NCBI RefSeq assembly: GCF_039631295.1
Contig: NZ_JBDIVE010000004.1
Span: forward strand, 1-64,000
Origin: Viridibacterium sediminicola
Lineage (GTDB): Bacteria > Pseudomonadota > Gammaproteobacteria > Burkholderiales > Rhodocyclaceae
Length of the DNA: 64,000 nucleotides
Direction: 5' to 3'
Below are positions 1 through 7,071 of the stretch, in pieces (the stretch's first letter is position 1; each line of letters starts with the position of its first letter). The translations under genes and the position numbers were made by a program. The notes beneath the pieces are model-generated. The model was not told the DNA's origin and searched no databases. It saw nothing but the letters and a program-made list of their open reading frames with translations.

Positions 1-678
1 CCGCGCGCCTACTTCGAGAAAGACAACGACGCCCGCAGCGGCAGCAAGGGCGACTACATCTTCCGCGACAAGGACGAAGCCGACACCGAAATCGTCTCCA
101 TCATGTTCGAGATGAAGAACGAGAGCGACACCACCGCCACCAAACAGCGCAACGAAGACTTCCTCAAGGAACTCGACAAAGACCGCAACGAGAAAGGCTG
201 CGAATACGCCGTGCTGGTCTCACTGCTCGAACCCGAGAGCGAGCTCTACAACACCGGCATCGTCGACGTCTTCCACCGCTACCCCAAGATGTACGTGATC
301 CGCCCGCAGTTCTTCATCCCCATCATCACCCTGCTGCGCAACGCCGCGATGAACTCGCTCAAGTACAAATCCGAACTCGCCCTGGTGCGCGCGCAAAACA
401 TCGACATCACCAACTTCGAAAACGAGCTGGAGAGCTTCAAATCCGCCTTCGCCAAAAACTACGACATCGCCTCCCGCCGCTTCCAGACCGCCATCGACGA
501 AATCGACAAATCCATCGACCACCTGCAGAAAACCAAGGAAGCCCTGCTCGGGACCGACCGCAATCTGCGCCTGGCGAATGACAAGGCGCAGGATGTGACA
601 ATTAAAAGGCTGACGCGGGGGAATCCGACGATGGCGGGGAAGTTTGCGGAGGTGAAGAAGGGGGAGGCTGGCGAATGA
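1..678 (+). CDS. DUF2130 family protein, 3' portion
   Basis: The reading frame is open from the first base of the window, so the N-terminus lies outside; 225 codons are visible. The start resembles the conserved core of DUF2130 proteins (FEKDNDARSGSKGDYIFRD, then EIVSIMFEMKNE and NEDFLKELDKDRNEKGCEYA). The C-terminal part is charged and helical (IDEIDKSIDHLQKTKEALLG), consistent with a coiled coil. DUF2130 proteins are distantly RmuC-like, with a nuclease-fold core, and their cellular role is not settled. The next gene downstream is a broken nuclease-like gene, so this may be the edge of an accessory or defence region; that is inference. Family assignment is confident, function is not. Confidence 0.85.
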   Translation, partial: PRAYFEKDNDARSGSKGDYIFRDKDEADTEIVSIMFEMKNESDTTATKQRNEDFLKELDKDRNEKGCEYAVLVSLLEPESELYNTGIVDVFHRYPKMYVIRPQFFIPIITLLRNAAMNSLKYKSELALVRAQNIDITNFENELESFKSAFAKNYDIASRRFQTAIDEIDKSIDHLQKTKEALLGTDRNLRLANDKAQDVTIKRLTRGNPTMAGKFAEVKKGEAGE

Positions 679-763
679 CGAAGTGGATGCGGGATAGGGG
701 AAGACGATTAGCACTTCGTCCTATGGGTATCTGGGGGGGGTTTAAGCATGCCGAGGTTTTGCC

Positions 764-1684
764 ATGACTGATCGCAGTGCTACAGCGACTATCAAGGGAT
801 ATTTCTACCAATTTGACCAAACAATCGTGCGATTGCTGGAAGGCTCGGAGCATGCGAGCGTCACGGTTGAAGGGATTGAAGATATCGATATTGACGATGG
901 GAATGACAGTGCCTTCGTCCAATGCAAGTATTACGAGGGGACGGAATACAACCACTCCGTGATCAAGGAGGCGGTAATCCACATGCTGCGGCACTTTCAT
1001 GCAGCTGGATGTCCAGCCAGTCAAGTCATTAAATACCGACTCTACGGGCACTACAGGAGCGGCCAGACAAAGCTTACGCTCCCCCTGACCGATAACTTCT
1101 TGAAAGTGAATTTCCTCACTTACACGAAGGACAAGGAGGAGCACAAGGTTCATGAGGAGCTTGGACTCTCTGGGCCGCAGCTTGCAGCTTTTCGGTCCCT
1201 GCTTGATATTGATGTGAATGCGCTCTCCTACGATGCGCAGCAAACAAAACTGCTTAAGCTCCTGGAGTTAGCTATTCCCGGATGCAGCGACGTCGATGCG
1301 AAGGTTTTTTACTATCCGAGCGCGATCAATGTGATTCAGCGGCTAGCGATTCAGGCTGACGAGGCGAGGCGAAAGATCACCAAGAAGAACTTTCTTCGGG
1401 AAGTGAATAGTAAGGACGTCATCTTCAGGTCCGTAGGGTGCAATAACCGAAGGGCATTGCACCGGATTTCGCGCCGCCAATCCTGCCCAATGCTGAGCAC
1501 GCTGCGCACCCGGTGTCCCGATGATATGTCTGCCAATTCGGTGGAATGGGGCTCACATGCTGGCGATGACTTTCGGTGCAATGCCCTTCGGTTATTGCAT
1601 ACATGGACGCCCCCGTTTGCAAAGCCAATCTTTTCATTGATGACGACACACGGAGTCGATTGCAGCCATACATTCGGTCTTTAG
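764..1684 (+). pseudogene. Truncated Cap4/DUF4297-like dsDNA nuclease domain gene
   Basis: The first ~220 codons (to about 1425) look like the N-terminal nuclease domain of DUF4297/Cap4-type proteins: a GYFYQFDQ motif near residue 12, VEGIEDIDI at 35-43 and VQCKYY at 52-57. Together these resemble the acidic plus QxK part of a PD-(D/E)xK nuclease site. From about 1426 the frame runs into the repeat unit that recurs at 1762, so the last ~85 codons are repeat and foreign sequence, not native protein. Family members seen next to CD-NTases act in anti-phage defence; no cyclase gene is visible here. The expected C-terminal domain is missing, so I call it a pseudogene. It could still give a stable truncated nuclease-domain protein. 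Confidence 0.7.
1426..1599. repeat. REP/RAYT-associated repeat, first exact copy (174 bp)
   Basis: This segment is identical to 1762-1935. It opens with a palindromic REP-like core at 1437-1463 (GGTGCAATAACC, then GGGCATTGCACC) and closes with the same core inverted at 1575-1599, truncated at its outer end. It interrupts the nuclease-like gene. Confidence 0.9.
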
Positions 1685-1761
1685 TGCAGCCTTCGTATGG
1701 CTGCTGACGCATGATGAGATTCGCTGGTTGCCGCTCAATCACCCTAACGTGCTCAAAGGCA
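1600..1761. other. Unique 162-bp segment between two identical repeats
   Basis: This non-repetitive stretch is trapped between the two exact 174-bp copies. A short frame starts at 1604 (MDAPVCKANLFIDDDTRSR) and reaches a stop after about 35 codons. I do not recognise it. It may be a remnant of the interrupted gene or of another insertion. Confidence 0.5.
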
Positions 1762-2370
1762 CAGGTCCGTAGGGTGCAATAACCGAAGGGCATTGCACCG
1801 GATTTCGCGCCGCCAATCCTGCCCAATGCTGAGCACGCTGCGCACCCGGTGTCCCGATGATATGTCTGCCAATTCGGTGGAATGGGGCTCACATGCTGGC
1901 GATGACTTTCGGTGCAATGCCCTTCGGTTATTGCACCCTACGCGGTGGCTTTGATGAAAATGTCCGTCGCCTAGCATTGCACCGGATTTCGCGCCGCCAA
2001 TCCGCCCGATGCCGAGCACGCTGCGCACCCGGTGTCCCCACGATATGTCTGCCAATTCGGCGGGATGGGGCTCACATGCTGGAGATGACTTTCGGTGCAA
2101 TGCCCTTCGGTTATTGCACCCTACACGGTGGCTTTGATGAAAATATCCGTCGCCTGGCATTGCACCGGATTTCGCGCCGCTAATCCTACCCAATGCTGAG
2201 CACGCTGCGCACCCGGTGTCCCCACGATATGTCTGCCAATTCGGCGGGATGGGGCTCACATGCTGGAGATGACTTTCGGTGCAATGCCCTTCGGTTATTG
2301 CACCCTACACGGTGGCTTTGATGAAAATGTCCGTCGTCCGGCATTGCACCGGATCTTTCGCAATGGCAAG
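1762..2370. repeat. Tandem array of ~184-bp repeats with REP-like palindromes
   Basis: The landmark CATTGCACCG recurs at 1791, 1975, 2158 and 2342, giving a period of 183-184 bp. Each unit contains a GC-rich middle (GAGCACGCTGCGCACCCGGT) and ends in the inverted core (GGTGCAATGCCC, then GGTTATTGCACC) followed by CCCTACRCGGTGGCTTTGAT. The first unit (to 1935) is identical to 1426-1599; later units differ by a few bases. The array runs directly into the RAYT gene, whose upstream region carries the same CATTGCACCGGAT sequence. Read with the gene, it looks like tandem deletion derivatives of the RAYT element itself. Confidence 0.9.
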
Positions 2371-2378
2371 CTTTCCCG

Positions 2379-2912
2379 ATGCCCAACTATCTGCGCGCCT
2401 GGCGCCCCGGCGGCACTTTCTTCTTTACGGTGAATTTGCTGCAACGGCAAGGCAATGACTTGCTCACGCGCCACATTGATGTGCTGCGACGCGTGGTCAT
2501 GGATGTGAAGCGCCGTCATCCTTTCGTGATTCATGCATGGGTTGTGTTGCCCGAGCATTTGCATTGCGTGATCGAGCTGCCACCGGATGATGCGGATTTC
2601 GCCTTGCGCTGGCGCCTCATCAAAATGGATTTCTCGAAAGCGATTCCGCTCACTGAGCGACGGAATGCTTCTCGCCAGAAGCGCGGCGAACGGGGCATCT
2701 GGCAACGTCGATATTGGGAGCACCGGATTCGTGATGAGGCGGATTTCTGCGCGCACATAGATTATGTGCACTTCAACCCCGTAAAACACGGCTGGGTGCG
2801 GCGTGTGGCGGATTGGCCGCATTCGACGTTTCACCGGCTGGTGAAAGCCGGTGTTTATCCGGTTGATTGGGCTGGTGGTCTCGAAGAAAACGCTAGCGAT
2901 CCAGCCAAATGA
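2379..2912 (+). CDS. REP-associated tyrosine transposase (RAYT, Y1/HUH family)
   Basis: The 177-aa product is a complete RAYT. These are single-strand HUH transposases, IS200/IS605-like, linked to the spread of REP sequences. The N-terminus PNYLRAWRPGGTFFFTVNLL is typical. The metal-binding HUH pair is HLH at residues 60-62, and the catalytic tyrosine is probably Y129 in DYVHFNPVKHGWV. The gene is intact, and REP-like palindromes flank it on the 5' side (array to 2370) and in degenerate form on the 3' side (~2936-2985). No clear ribosome binding site precedes the ATG; the start is chosen from the conserved N-terminus. Two decayed relatives lie at 36.5 and 38.1 kb. Confidence 0.92.
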   Translation: MPNYLRAWRPGGTFFFTVNLLQRQGNDLLTRHIDVLRRVVMDVKRRHPFVIHAWVVLPEHLHCVIELPPDDADFALRWRLIKMDFSKAIPLTERRNASRQKRGERGIWQRRYWEHRIRDEADFCAHIDYVHFNPVKHGWVRRVADWPHSTFHRLVKAGVYPVDWAGGLEENASDPAK

Positions 2913-3021
2913 ATGCTCATCGATAAAGCGACGAGATTCGGTGCTACGTGGTGCGATTGCGCATGGCATCTGACCGCGCACCCTAGATATTAATAATTCG
3001 GAACGCAAAGCGCTTCCGCCC

Positions 3022-3352
3022 ATCCACCTCTCGTGCAGCCTGATCTCTGCCCTGCTAGCCGTAGTCGAGGCGGGCGAGGAGATTGCTGTGACGCGTCACG
3101 GCAAGGTCATTGCACGTCTGATCACGCTTGGCGGAGTTGGCGCAACGCTTGCCCTTGCTCGGCACGGAGCGCGAAACCTGTCGTCGTTATGCCCAGGTGC
3201 GCGCCCATCTTGAAGCGCATGGCACCCCTATTGGCGCCAATGACACCTGGATTGCCGCACAGGCATTGGCTGCTGATGCGCTACTCGTCACCGACAAGGA
3301 GCGGGAGTTTGCGCGCGTACCGGGATTGGTGATTGAGAACTGGTTGCGCTAG
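3022..3352 (+). pseudogene. Decayed Phd antitoxin / VapC (PIN) toxin relic
   Basis: Two frames carry fragments of a type II toxin-antitoxin pair. In frame 1 from about 3022, codons read LISALLAVVEAGEEIAVTRH and then GKVIARLITLG, matching the Phd/YefM core; there is no start codon. In frame 2, 3128-3352 encodes the end of a PIN-domain toxin (YAQVRAHLEAHG, GANDTWIAAQALAAD, LLVTDKEREFARVPGL), including the distal acidic residues. The N-terminal half of the toxin, with its first catalytic aspartate, is deleted. This looks like one internal deletion that fused the antitoxin middle to the toxin end. No active product is expected. Confidence 0.75.
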
Positions 3353-3605
3353 GGGCTGGCCTAGCTGAGGCCCTTGGGGGTCAATCGCCGACGAGCATTG
3401 CAGCAGATGTCCGCATTCGCCGCTCGATCTTCCGCGCCAGCGGGCGGGCGCGTCGACCACGCGCAAAAAAAATTTCACTCCAGCTGTAAGAAGCGGGCGG
3501 CTCGCTACGACTGAATCAGCAAGCCCCGGCATGACGCAGTGCAGATTCTGGCGCGGGGCGGTTGCCAGACGAGCCAACTTCTTAACTTTTTGTGGAGATT
3601 CAATC
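3353..3605. other. Intergenic region upstream of the bufferin operon
   Basis: No gene is seen in this 253-bp gap. It must contain the promoter of the bufferin operon. The last 40 bases are AT-richer (CTTCTTAACTTTTTG) and end in a GTGGAG ribosome binding site. No promoter can be assigned with confidence. Confidence 0.5.
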
Positions 3606-3902
3606 ATGAGCAAGACTTTTACCCGTTCCCTTCCTGCTGCTGCGCTGGCCCTGGCGATTGGTGCTGCGCTGAGCCTGCCTGCTGCGGCGAATGCTGCCGA
3701 TACCGAAAAATGCTACGGCGTCGCCCTCAAGGGCAAGAACGATTGCGCGGCGGGGCCGGGTACGACCTGTGCAGGTACGTCCAAGATGGATTACCAGGGC
3801 GCCTCGTGGAAGCTGGTGCCGGCGGGTAGCTGCGAGAAGACGGCGTCGCCGACTTCGCCGAGCGGCTTTGGCCAGCTCAAAGCCTTCAAGGAAAAGGCCT
3901 GA
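3606..3902 (+). CDS. bufA: Bufferin precursor, DUF2282 family (BufA1-like RiPP)
   Basis: The 98-aa product has a clear Sec signal peptide (LPAAALALAIGAALSLPAAANA, cleavage near residue 30) and a mature part with exactly four cysteines (C36, C47, C55, C76) in the DUF2282 pattern EKCYGV, KNDCAAG, GTTCAG, GSCEK. DUF2282 proteins are precursors of bufferins, copper-binding ribosomal peptides whose cysteines are modified by an MNIO enzyme and which are exported to the periplasm. The MNIO enzyme, its partner and a DoxX protein follow at once. The start at 3606 is chosen over the longer frame from 3531 because it has GTGGAG upstream and places the signal peptide at the N-terminus. The metal bound here is inferred from the family. 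Confidence 0.9.
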   Translation: MSKTFTRSLPAAALALAIGAALSLPAAANAADTEKCYGVALKGKNDCAAGPGTTCAGTSKMDYQGASWKLVPAGSCEKTASPTSPSGFGQLKAFKEKA

Positions 3903-3921
3903 TCGACTCCCGGAGCGCGCG

Positions 3922-4812
3922 ATGAATCGTGATGACAATTTCATTGCAGGCCTGCATCGCGCCACGCCGGGGGCTGGCGCGCCGATGCTCCCCTTGCGGG
4001 CGGGCATCGGCCTCAAGCCGCAGCATTTCCGCGACATCCTGCACAGCCTGCCGGAGATCGGCTTTTTTGAAGTGCATGCCGAGAACTACATGGTGGCGGG
4101 CGGGCCTTTTCATCATTACCTGGGCCGCATCCGCGAGCATTACCCGCTGTCGATCCACGGCGTGGGCCTGTCGATTGGCGCCGAGGCGCCGCCGGACGAG
4201 GCGCATCTGGATCGCCTGGCGGCGTTGCTGGAGCGCTATGCGCCGCAGTCTTTTTCCGAACACCTGGCCTGGTCCACCCACGATGGCCGCTTTTTCAATG
4301 ATCTCTTGCCGCTGGTGTACGACCGCGCCAGCCTGCAGCGCGTGTGCACGCACATCGACCGGGTGCAGGAGCGGCTTGGCCGCCGCATGCTGCTGGAGAA
4401 TCCGGCGAGCTACCTAGAGTTTGCCGCCTCCAGTGTGGACGAGGCGGACTTCATCAGCGAAGTGGTGCAGCGTACCGGCTGCGGCTTGCTACTCGATGTG
4501 AATAATGTCTACGTCTCCTGCGTCAATCACCAGCGCGACGCCAAGGCTTATCTGGCGCGGCTGCCGCTTGCAGCGACGGGCGAGATCCATCTGGCCGGCT
4601 TTGCCCGCGATACGGATGAAGACGGCAGCAGCTTGCTGATCGACAGTCATGGCAGCGCGGTGGACGCAGCCGTCTGGGCCTTGTATGCCGATGTGCTGGA
4701 TATGATCGGGCCGCAGCCGACACTGATCGAGCGCGATAACGATGTGCCCGCGCTGGCCGTGCTGCTCGACGAAGCCAGGCAGGCCGAACAGCTGCTGCAG
4801 GTGGCACGATGA
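3922..4812 (+). CDS. bufB: MNIO-family peptide-modifying oxygenase (DUF692), BufB-like
   Basis: This 296-aa protein belongs to the multinuclear non-haem iron oxidative family (DUF692), TIM-barrel enzymes that modify cysteines of RiPP precursors such as methanobactin and bufferins. Likely metal ligands are visible along the barrel: E54 in VHAENYM, H79 in SIHGVGLS, E113/H114 in SEHLAW, E159 in LLENPASY, D192 and N194/N195 in LLDVNNVYVS, H223 in EIHLAGF and H243 in DSHG. The N-terminal GIGLKPQHF is typical. The start at 3922, 19 nt after the precursor stop, replaces a longer in-frame reading that would begin inside bufA. Its stop overlaps the next start (ATGA), so translation is probably coupled. 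The substrate is most likely the preceding peptide. Confidence 0.93.
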   Translation: MNRDDNFIAGLHRATPGAGAPMLPLRAGIGLKPQHFRDILHSLPEIGFFEVHAENYMVAGGPFHHYLGRIREHYPLSIHGVGLSIGAEAPPDEAHLDRLAALLERYAPQSFSEHLAWSTHDGRFFNDLLPLVYDRASLQRVCTHIDRVQERLGRRMLLENPASYLEFAASSVDEADFISEVVQRTGCGLLLDVNNVYVSCVNHQRDAKAYLARLPLAATGEIHLAGFARDTDEDGSSLLIDSHGSAVDAAVWALYADVLDMIGPQPTLIERDNDVPALAVLLDEARQAEQLLQVAR

Positions 4813-5603
4813 ACGCGGCGAGCGTGCAGGCGGAGTTTGCTGCCGCCGTGCTGGACCCGGAACGGCCTTGCCCGACCGGCCTCACACGCTGGAACGGCGG
4901 CGTACCGGCGCGGCGTCTGGCGGTGTATCGCAACAATGTGGTCAGCTCGCTGGTCGATGCGCTGGCCGATACTTTTCCGGTCGTCGCCGAGCTGGTCGGC
5001 GAGCCTTTCTTTCGCGCCATGGCGCGCTGCTTCGTGCAGGCGCAGCCGCCCAGCTCGCCATTGCTGGTGAACTACGGCGCCGGTTTCGCGGCCTTCGTGC
5101 GCGACTTTCCGCCGGCGGCGTCGCTACCTTATCTGGCTGAGGTGGCACAACTTGAATATGCACGCGTGGTGGCCTGCCACGCGGCCGATGCCGCCAGCCT
5201 GAGCCCGGCTCAGATCGCCGCCGAGCTTGCAGACGCCGAACGCGCCGGCGCCTGTCGCCTGCTGCTGCAGCCTTCGCTGCATTGCCTGCGCGGCGAGTTT
5301 GCTGCGGTGTCGCTGTGGGCTGCGCATCAAGGGCTGTGCCGCATCGAGTCGGTAGATCCCTTCCGCGCCGAGCATGCCCTGGTGTGGCGGCAAGACCTGG
5401 AGGTGCAGGTAATGGCGGTGGATGCCGCCGGCCTGCTGTTCATCGAAGCACTGCAGCAGGGCCGCACGCTGGGTGAGGCGGCTGCGTCAGCACTCGCGCT
5501 GCAGGCGGACTTCGAGCTTGGCGCGGCACTCGCCCAGCTGATCGGCGCCGCGCTGATCAGCGCATTTGATTTTTCCGACGATAGCGAAAGAGAACCGACA
5601 TGA
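4809..5603 (+). CDS. bufC: DUF2063 family protein, BufC/HvfC-like MNIO partner
   Basis: The 264-aa protein has the DUF2063 N-terminal domain (QAEFAAAVLDPERPCP, then GGVPARRLAVYRNNVVSSLV and DTFPVVAELVGEPFFR). In RiPP systems it forms a complex with the DUF692 enzyme and helps it recognise the precursor. A second, less conserved domain follows after about residue 95. It starts inside the stop of the MNIO gene (4-nt overlap), and its own stop overlaps the DoxX start, so the operon is tightly coupled. No signal peptide or membrane segment is seen, which fits cytoplasmic modification of the precursor before export. Confidence 0.9.
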   Translation: MNAASVQAEFAAAVLDPERPCPTGLTRWNGGVPARRLAVYRNNVVSSLVDALADTFPVVAELVGEPFFRAMARCFVQAQPPSSPLLVNYGAGFAAFVRDFPPAASLPYLAEVAQLEYARVVACHAADAASLSPAQIAAELADAERAGACRLLLQPSLHCLRGEFAAVSLWAAHQGLCRIESVDPFRAEHALVWRQDLEVQVMAVDAAGLLFIEALQQGRTLGEAAASALALQADFELGAALAQLIGAALISAFDFSDDSEREPT

Positions 5604-6112
5604 ATCCAAGCCCTGCCGACGGCGCACGCTCGCCTGTCGCCCTGCTGCACTATGCAATGGCCTGCTGCGCGCGCATCCCGCCCGATCTGATCGCGCTGCT
5701 GGCGCGCTTTTCGATTGCCGCCGTGTTCTGGAAATCGGGCCAGACCAAGATCGAGGGGCTGGCCATCGACATCGTGGACGGCAGTTTCCAGTTCGGCTGG
5801 CCGCATCTGGCGGCCTCGACCATTCCGCTGTTTGCCGAGGAATACAAAGTGCCGCTGATCCCCAGCGAGCTTGCCGCCTACGCCGCAGCGTTCGCAGAGC
5901 ATTTTTTCCCGCTGCTGATCCTGCTCGGGCTGGGCACGCGCTTCGCAGCGCTGGCCTTGCTCGGCATGACCTGCGTGATCCAGATCTTCGTCTACCCCGG
6001 CGCGTATCCCACGCATGGAACCTGGGCCGCCTTGCTGCTCTACCTCATCGCCCAGGGGCCAGGGCGCGTAGCACTGGATCACTGGCTGGCGCGGCGTTAC
6101 GGCCTGCGTTGA
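5600..6112 (+). CDS. DoxX family membrane protein of the bufferin operon
   Basis: This 170-aa protein has about four hydrophobic segments (for example LIALLARFSIAAVFW, FFPLLILLGLGTRFA, LALLGMTCVIQIFVY, WAALLLYLIAQG) with the DoxX pattern FWKSGQTKIEG. DoxX proteins are frequent last genes of DUF692/DUF2063 operons; their exact role (redox or export support) is not established. It overlaps the DUF2063 stop by 4 nt. A GGCGC/GCGCC hairpin (6116-6130) lies just after its stop, within the 3' end region shared with the convergent anti-sigma gene, but has no U-run. Confidence 0.88.
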   Translation: MNPSPADGARSPVALLHYAMACCARIPPDLIALLARFSIAAVFWKSGQTKIEGLAIDIVDGSFQFGWPHLAASTIPLFAEEYKVPLIPSELAAYAAAFAEHFFPLLILLGLGTRFAALALLGMTCVIQIFVYPGAYPTHGTWAALLLYLIAQGPGRVALDHWLARRYGLR

Positions 6113-6121
6113 GCGGGCGCC

Positions 6122-6346
6122 TCAAGCGCCGGGTTCTTCGCCATCGTCCGGCGGCGGAGCGCCAGCCGCGCCCTTGCCTTTGGCATACACGCGGCTGAGT
6201 TGGCGCAGGCTGCCCATCTGCGCGTCGAAATTGCTGCAGCCGCTGCACATCATGAGGTGGAAGCGCAGATTGATCGCTTCGCGCAAGCTGAGCTTGCGTT
6301 CAAGCTTTTCAGACATCAGGCGGGTGGCATTGTGGCAGTTCAACAT
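6122..6346 (-). CDS. Zinc-finger (ZAS-type) anti-sigma factor
   Basis: The 74-aa product begins MLNCHNATRLMSEKLERKL and carries H...CxxC near residues 30-37 (FHLMMCSGCSNF), which together with the early CH forms a zinc-finger anti-sigma domain. Such proteins bind the ECF sigma factor encoded just upstream and release it on redox or metal stress. The start at 6346 is preferred to the longer frame from 6385 because the homologous motif begins there and it overlaps the sigma stop by 7 nt, typical of sigma/anti-sigma pairs. The C-terminus (KGKGAAGAPPPDDGEEPGA) is low-complexity. It is convergent with the bufferin operon, which the pair probably controls. Confidence 0.87.
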   Translation of the reverse strand: MLNCHNATRLMSEKLERKLSLREAINLRFHLMMCSGCSNFDAQMGSLRQLSRVYAKGKGAAGAPPPDDGEEPGA

Positions 6347-6987
6347 ACCTGATCTCCAGACACGAACCATTTGTTTTCCAGGCATTCGCGCAAGCGCAGG
6401 CGCGCGCGGTGCAGGCTGACATTGAGATTGCTCACGCTGATGCCAGCCACCGCGCAGATCTCGGGGGAGTCCATTTCGACGAACTCGCGCATCATGAACA
6501 AGCGCGCTTGCTGACTGGGCAGATTGTCGAGACAGGCTTCGAAGACGCGCCAGAACTGCTGCGTGTGCATGGCACCCTCCGGGTTGCCCCAGGCCTGCGG
6601 GCGCTCGTCCGGCTGCCAGTGACCCCTGGCATCGAACAGCTCGTCGAAGTCTTCTTCCTCTTCATCACTGTGCAGCAGGCGGCTGGCCTCCTGCAGCGCC
6701 TGACGCTGGCGCAGGATGTCGCCAATCTTGTTCTTGAGGATCGCAAACACCCAGGTCTTGAACGCGGCATTGCCGGCGAAGGAGTCGGCATTCTTCATCG
6801 CACCGATCAGCGCTTCCTGCACAGCATCTTCGGCCAGCTCGGCATTGCTGAGCTGCAGCGTGGCAAAGCGCAGCATCTGCCGGCGCAGCGCGGTGATGAA
6901 AACCGGGTCGTGCAAACCCTGGCTGCTACTGCGCTGTTGCTCATCAGTGCGTATGTGTTCGGTCACCAATCCTGTCCTCATGTGCAT
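6340..6987 (-). CDS. ECF RNA polymerase sigma factor, RpoE-like
   Basis: The 215-aa protein has region 2 (FATLQLSNAELAEDAVQEAL, then FKTWVFAILKNKIGD) and region 4 (LPSQQARLFMMREFVEM, then EICAVAGISVSNLNVSLHRA) joined by an acidic linker (LLHSDEEEEDFDELFDA). It is cotranscribed with the zinc-finger anti-sigma gene. The pair lies tail-to-tail with the bufferin operon. In Neisseria and other proteobacteria an RpoE with a ZAS anti-sigma partner sits by and controls a similar DUF692/DUF2063 operon, so regulation of bufferin genes is likely but inferred. The start is uncertain: methionines occur at residues 1 and 3. Confidence 0.9.
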   Translation of the reverse strand: MHMRTGLVTEHIRTDEQQRSSSQGLHDPVFITALRRQMLRFATLQLSNAELAEDAVQEALIGAMKNADSFAGNAAFKTWVFAILKNKIGDILRQRQALQEASRLLHSDEEEEDFDELFDARGHWQPDERPQAWGNPEGAMHTQQFWRVFEACLDNLPSQQARLFMMREFVEMDSPEICAVAGISVSNLNVSLHRARLRLRECLENKWFVSGDQVC

Positions 6988-7071
6988 TCGGCACTAGCCT
7001 TACGGGATGATATTCAGGATGCCGCCGGACACCAAGACAATCTTGCAAGGCCCACCAAAAATGCCATATGC

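Noticed and set aside
1426..2370. Possible CRISPR array, because of regular repeats near a nuclease gene
   Set aside because: The period is about 184 bp, whole units repeat, there are no short unique spacers, and no cas genes are present; the RAYT gene explains it better.
3480..3605. An ECF-type promoter (TGTAAG ... CTACGA) upstream of the bufferin precursor
   Set aside because: The same pattern with matching spacing is not found upstream of the sigma gene, so the assignment would rest on one weak hit.
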